A program made the position numbers and the translations under genes. The notes below the pieces were generated by a model. That model had not been told where the DNA came from, did no database searches, and was given only the letters and a program-made list of their open reading frames with translations. From NCBI RefSeq assembly GCF_020535545.1, contig NZ_CP084752.1, positions 3,623,501-3,687,500 of the forward strand: a stretch of DNA of 64,000 nucleotides, given 5' to 3'. Positions within the stretch are counted from its first letter, which is position 1, and the number at the start of each line of letters is the position of its first letter. Positions 1 through 7,051 of the stretch are shown piece after piece. The DNA is from Roseateles sp. XES5 (lineage in GTDB: Bacteria; Pseudomonadota; Alphaproteobacteria; Rhizobiales; Rhizobiaceae).

Positions 1-1
1 G

Positions 2-151
2 ATCAGAACGGAAAAGCTGAAGGAACTTGTCAGCATAAGAATGGAGGACGGCGTCCCGCTGGACGCCGGGCTTCTCGACCGTGTCGAGTTCAAGATTATC
101 CCCTTGGGAACCGCTCGCGCCGCCAGCCCACTGCGGAGGCTGATGGGATGA
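2..151 (+). CDS. 3' end of unknown protein (partial)
   Basis: The last 49 codons of a reading frame that enters from the left edge and stops at TGA 149-151. The tail ends in RRLMG. The stop overlaps the next start by 4 bp (ATGA), the usual sign of translational coupling in an operon. Nothing in the fragment identifies a family. Confidence 0.6.
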   Translation: MRTEKLKELVSIRMEDGVPLDAGLLDRVEFKIIPLGTARAASPLRRLMG

Positions 152-930
152 AGAGCTTCAGGGAGCGCTTGGAGGCGCAGCGGGCCGACAAGGGCAATCT
201 GCAGAAGCGCGTGCTGCCGCTCATCGCCTTCTATGGACGCGGGCCTGAGTTCGAGCGCCGGAGGCTGCAGTTCTACACGGATCTGGCAAAGGTGCTGGCC
301 CAACCAGCAAAGCGCGAAGAGAAGCCCGTCAAGATCTCCAGCCGTGACGGGCGTCCGGCGGAAATTGCGAGCATAGGTCTAGATCGAGCCATGCCGGTCA
401 TCACCAATACCGCTCCCTTGGAGTATCTGTTCAGCAAGGGCCTGCTCCAGGGCAAACAAGATGCTCACGGCGCGGCCTACCGGCGGCTGTCCACCGGCCT
501 GCGGCTGCGCAGCATCTGCGAGGGCGCGGAAATCTCGGGTCTGAAGGCGGCAAACCTGGAGGGAGCGAGCGGTGGCGGTTCGCCCGGCCGGCTACCGGGC
601 GACTACAAGATGGATTGCATCAAGTCACTTGGCGAGCTGCGTGGTGCATTCGAGATCACGGGTCTTGCGCGATCACCGTTCTCTATCGTCGAAGACCTTG
701 TCTATCACGACAAATGGGTGTGGGAGAACGTGCGGTCGGACCGGCGCGAGCGCTTCATGCTCAAGATTCATAAGGCGCTCGACGAACTATCGGTCCGGTT
801 CTTCATGATGTCGCAGGGCGATTTCAGCGAGCGCTGGAGCGTTGGGCGAAAGCCTGCAGAAGCGAACGGATCACGCGGTCCGTCTCAGGATCCGACCCCG
901 TCTCCTGCCGAGCCTCCGTCGCAACCCTGA
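148..930 (+). CDS. Hypothetical prophage protein, 260 aa
   Basis: Rightward gene starting inside the stop of the preceding one (ATGA). It is charged and basic. The middle part (about residues 105-140, YRRLSTGLRLRSICEGAEIS and following) faintly recalls the DUF6456 type of phage protein, in which a short helix precedes a Gly-rich linker. This is a weak resemblance. The C-terminal 25 residues are Pro/Ser-rich and probably disordered. The 3' end overlaps the converging gene at 824-1300 by 107 bp, so one of the two ends may be longer than in relatives. Function unknown. Confidence 0.6.
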   Translation: MKSFRERLEAQRADKGNLQKRVLPLIAFYGRGPEFERRRLQFYTDLAKVLAQPAKREEKPVKISSRDGRPAEIASIGLDRAMPVITNTAPLEYLFSKGLLQGKQDAHGAAYRRLSTGLRLRSICEGAEISGLKAANLEGASGGGSPGRLPGDYKMDCIKSLGELRGAFEITGLARSPFSIVEDLVYHDKWVWENVRSDRRERFMLKIHKALDELSVRFFMMSQGDFSERWSVGRKPAEANGSRGPSQDPTPSPAEPPSQP

Positions 931-1300
931 GCGCTTCGGCGCGGATGACGGCGCGGACGGTGCGGACGGCCTCTTCCTCGGCGTCGCCGCCATTCGCGAC
1001 CTCCTTCATTTCGGCCTTCAGCAATTCGTAGAGCGTCCGGATTGCTTCAATCTCGGTGGCGCTGTCCGGCGACCATGCCGGCAGCCCTGCCGTGGCCGCT
1101 GCCATCGCCAGCCGTTCGGTGGACGTGAGGTCGCGCAGGCCTCGGCTGGAGTGGCCAGCGAGGGACGAAGACATGCCGACGAGCTCGCCCGCAGCGCTAA
1201 CCTGCTTGGAGTTGAAGCCCATGGACCTCATCCAGGTGCGGAAATCGTTGTTCTCGGTCTCGTCGTCAGCCATGGTCGGCACCCCTATGGTGGCGGTCAT
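824..1300 (-). CDS. Hypothetical protein with N-terminal HTH-like region, 158 aa
   Basis: Last gene of the leftward early operon. The start at 1300 has a GAGGAA ribosome site about 8 bases upstream; a second ATG at 1273 is possible. Residues 20-75 look like a helix-turn-helix of the Cro/CI kind: a first helix FRTWMRSMGFNSKQVSAAGE, then a Ser-rich turn, then LTSTERLAMAAATAGLPAW. The C-terminal half is a charged helix rich in Glu and Arg. It could be a small DNA-binding regulator, inferred from the helix pattern only. Confidence 0.6.
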   Translation of the reverse strand: MTATIGVPTMADDETENNDFRTWMRSMGFNSKQVSAAGELVGMSSSLAGHSSRGLRDLTSTERLAMAAATAGLPAWSPDSATEIEAIRTLYELLKAEMKEVANGGDAEEEAVRTVRAVIRAEALRVATEARQETGSDPETDRVIRSLLQAFAQRSSAR

Positions 1301-1360
1301 CGATATTGTTCCTCGGTTTCATATACGATTCGGGGAAGGACGGCGCCGAAGCGCCGCCGA

Positions 1361-3160
1361 TCATTTTTTCTTCGCCTTGGCCTTCTTCGGCTCAGGAGCC
1401 GTCGGCATCGGCCCTTTGTAGCCGGCCGTCCGAAGATATTCCGGCAGCCAGCCCGTCCTCTTTGCGACGTCAACGACTGCCGTGACCATATCCGCCTTCT
1501 TGCCGTCCTTGAGGTCCTGGCCGGTGATCTCCTTGTAGGCCGCGAAGATGATGGGCTTGCGGGCCGCCTTGAAGAAGCTGTCGACGTCGAAATGCGGCGT
1601 GGGGTCCACATCAAACGCATCGAGGGTAGCCCGCCGCATCGCTGCGTTCGAGCCGAGCCATTCCTGGCTAACGTCTACCGTTCGCGACACCAGCTTCGCG
1701 AGGGCCGTGCCGATCTCGGCCGCGTCCATGTCCGAATACGACTTGAAGGCGTCCGCGTAAGAACGGGGGCTGGTGTCGCTTCCGTAGCTCCCCGGGGCGC
1801 TCCCGGGCTGTTCAAATTTGAGGCGGCCGGGCCGGTATTGGGTGTAGGACGAGACAGTGCCGAGCTCCAGGAAAGCGGCAAGCATAGCCAGAGCCTTCGG
1901 CGGATTTGCCTCGACAGCGTGGGCCAACGCGACAGTTGATGCCTTCCCCAGTTCAGAGAGCGTCGGCGCTGAGAGCGCAAGCGGGTCCTTTTCCTGTTTC
2001 GGGCTTGAGGTGCTCGCAGACGACGACGCTTTTGGTTCGACCATGCCGAACTCGACCTGGTAGTTGCGGTCGTCGTAGATCACAACGCCAGACTTGGCTT
2101 TTTGCTCCGCCGAGAACTTGCGGCCGGCATTCTGGAATGCTTCGTATTCCTTTTCGAGCCGTTCGAACTCTTCGAACTCCTCATCGTCGAGTTGATCTGC
2201 CTCAGCTCGCTCGGACAGGGGCCCGAGGCGCGCTGCCATCTCGTCCATCCTGGCTTGATCATCGGCCGAGAGGACGACTTCCTCGGGCTTCAGTCTGGTA
2301 AGCTGCCAGCTGTTGCAGGCGAGCTCGCCCAGCGTTTTCACGAACGACCAACCGTCCGCGGTGAGGTCGGCCTTTAATTCGGCAATGCGTTCGACCTTCA
2401 GCCGTTCGATGAGGTCGAGGCTGATCCAGAAATTGTGATCCTCGAACAGATCCACCGTGACCTTGCCGCCGGCGGCGAGGTATCGTTCCTCGCCAATGAA
2501 GGTTGCGACCTGACCGTTCGAGCGAAGAGCGGCCCCCGTGATGGCGGTTTTGATGTTGTGGCTGGTGTCGCGGCACCAGGTCGGCAGATTATCGTAGATT
2601 TCGAGCTGGCGGTCCGGATCCGGCTCGAGCGTGTAGGCGGACGCCGCTGCGAACGAGAGCTTGCCGTCGTCCACCAATTCAAGAAGGGTTTCGTGCAGCC
2701 CGCCGAGCGCAAGCCGCCCCATAACGAACTTGATGGACTGCCCGAAGCGCAGCGCGATCTCTTCGACGCTGAGCCCCTCGTCGGCGAGGCGCACGAACGC
2801 CTTGAACTCATCGACCGGCCGCATCGCACGACGCATGATGTTTTCCGCGAGGCTAAGCTCCTCAGCGTCGTCGTCACCGGCAGGTTTCAGGAGTGCGGGG
2901 ATGAGATAGTCGGCCGGCAGCTTGCCGTCGAAAATGAGTTCGTTGACTGCCTGCAAGCGGCGGCCGCCGGCGAACACGCGGTAGCGATCGCCTTCAAGGT
3001 CGCGATCGGCGCCGGCTGGCGCCCGAACGGCAATCGGCTGGATTATGCCGTGGGCGAGAATGGATGCCTTCAGGGAATCGAGGGAGTCGGCGTTGCGCAT
3101 CTTGCGGGCATTGTGCGTGTCGAGCACAAGCCGATCGGCGGTGAGCAGCATCTGTTCCAT
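1361..3160 (-). CDS. ParB-like nuclease/CTPase-fold protein, 599 aa
   Basis: ParB/RepB/Spo0J-type protein. After an N-terminal segment, residues 61-70 read RVFAGGRRLQ (the GxRR box), then SLAENIMRRAM with a downstream PVDEF matches the second ParB box, followed by a helix-turn-helix (VEEIALRFGQSIKFVMGRLA). The long C-terminal part has an acidic stretch near residue 325 and a Lys-rich tail (PEPKKAKAKKK). The start at 3160 is chosen because AAGAGG lies about 10 bases upstream; the longer open frame to 3271 begins with a Pro/Arg-rich non-conserved stretch. ParB proteins bind centromere-like sites for partition; plasmid and phage forms can also regulate genes. No ParA partner is visible in the window. 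Confidence 0.85.
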   Translation of the reverse strand: MEQMLLTADRLVLDTHNARKMRNADSLDSLKASILAHGIIQPIAVRAPAGADRDLEGDRYRVFAGGRRLQAVNELIFDGKLPADYLIPALLKPAGDDDAEELSLAENIMRRAMRPVDEFKAFVRLADEGLSVEEIALRFGQSIKFVMGRLALGGLHETLLELVDDGKLSFAAASAYTLEPDPDRQLEIYDNLPTWCRDTSHNIKTAITGAALRSNGQVATFIGEERYLAAGGKVTVDLFEDHNFWISLDLIERLKVERIAELKADLTADGWSFVKTLGELACNSWQLTRLKPEEVVLSADDQARMDEMAARLGPLSERAEADQLDDEEFEEFERLEKEYEAFQNAGRKFSAEQKAKSGVVIYDDRNYQVEFGMVEPKASSSASTSSPKQEKDPLALSAPTLSELGKASTVALAHAVEANPPKALAMLAAFLELGTVSSYTQYRPGRLKFEQPGSAPGSYGSDTSPRSYADAFKSYSDMDAAEIGTALAKLVSRTVDVSQEWLGSNAAMRRATLDAFDVDPTPHFDVDSFFKAARKPIIFAAYKEITGQDLKDGKKADMVTAVVDVAKRTGWLPEYLRTAGYKGPMPTAPEPKKAKAKKK

Positions 3161-3240
3161 ATCGGTAAAACCTCTTGAGTTGGGATGCGGGGTATCGATG
3201 GAAGTTGGGCCGGCGCCGCGGGCGCCGGCTTGTTGCGGCC

Positions 3241-3627
3241 TTATGCGGCATCTGCCACCTGCTGGCGGCAAAGCGACCTGACCAGGCCGCGGATGGACAG
3301 CCGGACGTTCGGATCGCCGATTGCCTCGAAGTCGTTGGCAAGAGAGATCGCTTCCTTGCTCATCGCGAATGCGGGCTCCGCATTTGGGTCGGCCTCGGCG
3401 GCGGTGCCGGCGAAAAGCGTGTCGACCGTGACCCCAAAGACGGCAGCGATCTCCACGAGACGGCTTGCACTGACGCGGTTGGTGCCCCGCTCGTATTTCT
3501 GGACTTGTTGGAACGTCACGCCGATCTTGGCGGCTAGCGCCTCCTGGCTAACGCTGCGGCGGAGCCGCTGCTGGCGAATGTTATTGCCGACCTGCACATC
3601 TGCGGCTGCGGGCTTCTTGGCTTCCAT
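3241..3627 (-). CDS. XRE/Cro-CI family transcriptional regulator, 128 aa
   Basis: Single HTH_3 domain at about residues 14-68 (RQQRLRRSVSQEALAAKIGV, then TFQQVQKYERGTNRVSASRL), followed by a short C-terminal segment without a peptidase domain. It is therefore a DNA-binding regulator that cannot be inactivated by RecA-stimulated self-cleavage. GGAAGAGGAA lies just before the ATG. It sits between the clamp gene and the ParB-like gene in the same orientation. Its target is unknown; the divergent control region at 15.8-17.2 kb is the obvious candidate. Confidence 0.85.
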   Translation of the reverse strand: MEAKKPAAADVQVGNNIRQQRLRRSVSQEALAAKIGVTFQQVQKYERGTNRVSASRLVEIAAVFGVTVDTLFAGTAAEADPNAEPAFAMSKEAISLANDFEAIGDPNVRLSIRGLVRSLCRQQVADAA

Positions 3628-3643
3628 GGGGATTCCTCTTCCG

Positions 3644-3672
3644 AAATGAAAAGGGCCGCGTGACGCGGCCCC
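3644..3672 (-). terminator. Rho-independent terminator after the clamp gene
   Basis: Stem of 8 bp (GGGCCGCG/CGCGGCCC at 3653-3660 and 3664-3671) with a 3-base loop. Read leftward it is followed by TTTTCATTT. It lies between the end of the dnaN-like gene and the XRE regulator, so it could attenuate transcription between them. Confidence 0.7.
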
Positions 3673-3702
3673 GATTGAGTTTGACGATAGTGTGATGGTG
3701 GC

Positions 3703-4875
3703 CTACGCCGCGGATGGCATCAGCACGCCCGTCCAGCCGCCGATGGAGCCGGAGACAAGCGCCGGGGAAGCGGCATCCTTCATCCGGATGATCATCTTCC
3801 GTCCGTCCGGGCTGGCTGCCTCGATCGCCGAGCGCAGGTTCTTGGCGTCGAAGGCGATGGTGAATTCGTCACCCTCGTAGCTGCAATCGACCACCACGCT
3901 GCCTTCGCCTGACGCACCGGTCACGGTGATCGCGATCTCGCTCTCGGAAAAAGCGAGACGCACCAGTTCTGCACTGGCGCCCTCGGCCAGAGCCGCGACG
4001 GCTTCGGATAGCGCGCCGCCGGCAACCGCGACCTTCTTGTCCGGATCGGTGGGGATAACGCGGCCATAGTCCGGGAACGGACCGTCAACCAAATTCATGG
4101 TCACCGCCATCCCACGGAACACGAACACGGCCACGCCCCCCGAGAGTTCGACCTGCACCGGATCAGCGCCGGCATAGCCGTCGAGCAGGCTGGCGACGAA
4201 CTTCGCGCCGTCGGTCGGCAGGATGGCGCTGATCTCGGATTTCCCGGTCTGGACGTTGCTATCCTGGATGTAGAGACGGTGCCCATCGGTGGCTGCAAAC
4301 CGCAGGCGGCCATGGTAATCGTGCAGGTAGACGCCATTGAGGTTGCGGCGCGTCTCGTCCGTAGAGACCGCATCGAGCGTGCCGTCGATCGCGTTCCAGA
4401 GCACCGCGCTGGGAATGGAGAAGCGCTGGATCTTCGAGCCCTCCGCGTGGCGAATGGGCTCAGGAAAATCGCCGGTCGGCATGACGTCAATCACGAACCG
4501 TGTCGTGCCAACATGGACTGCGCATTTGGCCGCCACGAAGCGTTCGTCGACGGCGCCGTCCTCGGCGGTGAGCTCCAGGATGGCGTGGTTGCTGGGCGTG
4601 CCCTTCTTCATGAGCTTCAGCAGAGCCGCGGCCGGCAGGGCGGCCGAAAAGCGGGCGTCGGTGTCCGCCGTCATAGACGTTTCCGCCTGAAGCGATGAGT
4701 TCGTGGCGATGAAGGCCAGCCCGCCTGTCTCTGACGAGACACGGACATGGCCGAGGATCGGGTGCATCGGACGCGCGCAGAGCCTGGCAAGCAGGGCAAT
4801 CCGATCGGTGAATTCCGCCCTGTCGACGAGCGCGGACGGGTTTTCTGTGGTGAAAAGGGGTACGACTTTCTGCAT
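3703..4875 (-). CDS. dnaN: Prophage-encoded DNA polymerase III beta sliding clamp
   Basis: Full-length (390 aa) beta clamp. Hallmarks seen are ETRRNLNGVYLH in domain 2, RFAATDGHRLYI, and FPDYGRVIPTDPDKK opening domain 3, plus a hydrophobic C-terminal strand ending GWTGVLMPSAA. The chromosomal clamp is usually 366-372 aa, so this copy is slightly longer with an altered N-terminus. The start at 4875 has AGGAGA about 6 bases upstream. The clamp encircles DNA and tethers polymerase, ligase and mismatch repair proteins. No polymerase, clamp loader or primase gene is seen near it, so it probably works with host enzymes. Confidence 0.93.
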   Translation of the reverse strand: MQKVVPLFTTENPSALVDRAEFTDRIALLARLCARPMHPILGHVRVSSETGGLAFIATNSSLQAETSMTADTDARFSAALPAAALLKLMKKGTPSNHAILELTAEDGAVDERFVAAKCAVHVGTTRFVIDVMPTGDFPEPIRHAEGSKIQRFSIPSAVLWNAIDGTLDAVSTDETRRNLNGVYLHDYHGRLRFAATDGHRLYIQDSNVQTGKSEISAILPTDGAKFVASLLDGYAGADPVQVELSGGVAVFVFRGMAVTMNLVDGPFPDYGRVIPTDPDKKVAVAGGALSEAVAALAEGASAELVRLAFSESEIAITVTGASGEGSVVVDCSYEGDEFTIAFDAKNLRSAIEAASPDGRKMIIRMKDAASPALVSGSIGGWTGVLMPSAA

Positions 4876-4895
4876 GCTGTTCTCCTGAGGTTGGC

Positions 4896-4918
4896 ATAAA
4901 AAAACCGCCTTGCGGCGG
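4896..4918 (-). terminator. Rho-independent terminator after the methylase-like gene
   Basis: CCGCC/GGCGG stem with a TTGC loop (4905-4918). Read leftward it is followed by seven T residues. It separates the methylase-like gene from the clamp gene. Confidence 0.75.
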
Positions 4919-4929
4919 CGGGCATCCGG

Positions 4930-6222
4930 TCAAAGACCGAAATCGAAAAGGGATGGTCCGGAGGGGGGCGGCCTGGGCGGCGCTCTCCGCTTGGCGAGCG
5001 GTGACCGAATGGGGGTGACCTGTGTCGGGGTTATCGGTGCGGCTGCATGTTCGGTGGCGCGATCAGCGGCCAGCCGCCCTGTCCAGAAGCCCATGATGTG
5101 CGCCGGCGTGAACCAATCCTCGCGAAATTCGAGGCGGAGCGTGTCGCCAACGATGACCTGTGCCGGAATGTGCAGTAGCGAGAACTGGACGTAGGCCATG
5201 TGCACGGCGCGCGGGTCGATATCGACGGCCGTCACATGAAGATGCTGCTGATAGTTGACGCCGAGATCCTTGATTGCTTCAGCCAAGGCGATGATCGTGG
5301 CGCCGGCGCCGACTGCCGGCTCTTGGGCGGTGATGTATCCGCGCTTGTCGATGATCGCCTGCAGGTCCTCGGCGGTGCCCGCGTTGATCTTGGCCATCAT
5401 CCTGCAGAGCTCGTACGGCGTGAAGAACTGGCCGCGCGCCTTGTTGTGCAGCTCGAGCTCGTGGAACGTAGCGCCCAGAATATCCTGCGGCGCTGCCTCA
5501 AGCGCCATCGTCACCTCGCCGAAGATTTGCGGAAACGTGGCCAGCTCCTCCTTGGTGTAGCGCTTGACGATATCGAGGTAGCGAGCCTCGCGCTTCTCAC
5601 GCTGGCGGATATCCATGGCATTGCTCATGGCGATCGCAGCGCATTCACACCAATCGGAAAACACCTGATAGATATCGTGGCGATATCGACAGGTCTCGAA
5701 GAGTTTCACGATGCTCGCCAGGTGCTGATTGGCCATTGGAATCCTATAGGTCAAAAGAGGAAGCCCCGTTTTCGGACGGGGCTCGGGAGATTCCTTGATG
5801 GTGATGAGTGTCGGTGGTGGACGACTTGTTTCCTGGGCGATGATGGCGCGGGCCCAGTTTATGACGGCGGCGAGATCTGGCCCTTCCAGCTTCCCGGTGA
5901 AGAGCCCATTCCATCGGCGAGACGCCCGAGCCACACGGATCATCCGCGCCGCGGCGACACGGATGGCCGTTTCACGGGTGCCGTAGACGCAAGGTCGGGG
6001 CTTCTCCCAGTGGCCGTTGCAGTTGTTCTCGCTGATGGAATAGACCGAACCATCGGTGGAGAAACGGCCGTCGGCGAGCGCTACGATTCCGAAGTTCCAA
6101 CGGGAATCAATGCGGTAGCCGAACTCCTTGTTCGCCCACCACCAGTCAGTGAACCAGAGATAGTGATTTTGCGGCGCGCGGCCATAGATGTCCCGGATCG
6201 GGCCGTCATACTCCCGTGACAT
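4930..6222 (-). CDS. N6-adenine DNA methylase-like protein fused to an unknown N-terminal domain, 430 aa
   Basis: The C-terminal part (from about residue 162) resembles the HsdM/type I methylase fold: LHNKARGQFFTPYELCRMM is the segment before motif I, EPAVGAGATIIALAEAI is the AdoMet-binding loop, and VTAVDIDPRAVHMAYVQ is motif II. The catalytic (N/D)PP(Y/F) motif is not visible; the frame ends soon after VIVGDTL. The N-terminal part (Trp-rich, PQNHYLWFTDWWWANKEFGY) is unrelated and unrecognised. The start at 6222 has AGGA 8 bases upstream and overlaps the upstream gene by 17 bp. A terminator-like hairpin and a possible second start (ATG 5738) lie at the junction, so two genes may have merged. 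Confidence 0.75.
   Translation of the reverse strand: MSREYDGPIRDIYGRAPQNHYLWFTDWWWANKEFGYRIDSRWNFGIVALADGRFSTDGSVYSISENNCNGHWEKPRPCVYGTRETAIRVAAARMIRVARASRRWNGLFTGKLEGPDLAAVINWARAIIAQETSRPPPTLITIKESPEPRPKTGLPLLTYRIPMANQHLASIVKLFETCRYRHDIYQVFSDWCECAAIAMSNAMDIRQREKREARYLDIVKRYTKEELATFPQIFGEVTMALEAAPQDILGATFHELELHNKARGQFFTPYELCRMMAKINAGTAEDLQAIIDKRGYITAQEPAVGAGATIIALAEAIKDLGVNYQQHLHVTAVDIDPRAVHMAYVQFSLLHIPAQVIVGDTLRLEFREDWFTPAHIMGFWTGRLAADRATEHAAAPITPTQVTPIRSPLAKRRAPPRPPPSGPSLFDFGL
5751..5783 (-). other. Terminator-like hairpin inside the methylase-like reading frame
   Basis: Perfect 8-bp stem AGCCCCGT/ACGGGGCT (5762-5769 and 5776-5783). Read leftward it is followed by TTCCTCTTTTGA. It lies just upstream of the internal ATG at 5738, which has an AGGAT ribosome site. 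This is the usual arrangement at a gene boundary, yet no stop codon separates the two halves. Confidence 0.6.
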
Positions 6223-7051
6223 CCGCGTGTCCTGCAATGAGCATGATGAACGACACCTTGTCGACCTTGCGGAGGTCGACGACATCGATGTTGTCGAGGA
6301 TCCACTTCCGCAGGTCGGCTGGCTTGACGTCCCAGGCGCTGCCGCCCTGCTGCGTGCGGCGCTGATCCTCGCGCTTTGTCGCCGGCAGCTCGCCGGAGAT
6401 GATTCGGGCGGTCATCGACTTGTCATCGATGCCGAGGATCCGCGCGCAGCCGCGCGCCGATAGCTCTTCCCGGGCAGCGCGCCGAGACAGGTTGAGCCGC
6501 TTCGCCCGCACGACGATCGCCGTGGGTGAGCGGCTGAAGCCGTGCTCGCGGAAGAACCTTGCCGCCTTGTCCGGCATGTGAAGCGGCGCTTTCTTCATCA
6601 ACTCGTCTTCCGCGGCAGTCCACTGCGGCTCCTTCTTGTGGCGGGTCGTCAGCCCGAGATGCGTCAGACGCTTCGACAACCACCAGCGCGGGACGCCGAG
6701 ACGGTCAGCGAGATCGTTGACCACGCCCTTCTTGCCGGCGTTGAGCTGCTGCCACTCTTTGCGGATACGCTCGTCGAGTTCCGGCGTCGCGTCATATCGT
6801 CCCTTGTGAGGAGAGGGCGCACTCGACGTGACGCCGAGATTTTTCGCTCGCTGATATACACCGCTCGGCGTGCGGTGCGCTGCCAGGCGCGTCAGGCACG
6901 CCGCTGCGCCGCCGGCGGGGAAGTACGCGCGGATGATCGCATCCTCATCCTCAGTCCAGAAGCGCTTGTCGCGCTTCCCCGGAACGCAAGGAGCCGAGAT
7001 GCGCGGGTCCTGCCCGCGCGGCTTGCTGAAGGTGACGGGTTTCAGGCTCAT
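6206..7051 (-). CDS. Myb/SANT-like DNA-binding protein, 281 aa
   Basis: Two Trp-containing helix repeats. Residues about 30-75 (KRFWTEDEDAIIRAYFPAGG, later TPSGVYQRAKNLGV) and about 140-190 (PQWTAAEDELMKKAP, later SPTAIVVRAKRLNLSRR) follow the W..xED..l pattern of Myb/SANT-like domains common in phage early genes. A third HTH-like segment (ARGCARILGIDDKSMTARII) follows. It is coupled by a 4-bp overlap to the HerA-type gene upstream and by a 17-bp overlap to the methylase-like gene downstream. Likely a DNA-binding regulator or accessory factor; its site is unknown. Confidence 0.7.
   Translation of the reverse strand: MSLKPVTFSKPRGQDPRISAPCVPGKRDKRFWTEDEDAIIRAYFPAGGAAACLTRLAAHRTPSGVYQRAKNLGVTSSAPSPHKGRYDATPELDERIRKEWQQLNAGKKGVVNDLADRLGVPRWWLSKRLTHLGLTTRHKKEPQWTAAEDELMKKAPLHMPDKAARFFREHGFSRSPTAIVVRAKRLNLSRRAAREELSARGCARILGIDDKSMTARIISGELPATKREDQRRTQQGGSAWDVKPADLRKWILDNIDVVDLRKVDKVSFIMLIAGHADVTGV

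Noticed and set aside
1321..1360. Terminator after the ParB-like gene
   Set aside because: A GGCGC/GCGCC hairpin exists but has no T-tract on the leftward strand; the T-run lies on the other side.
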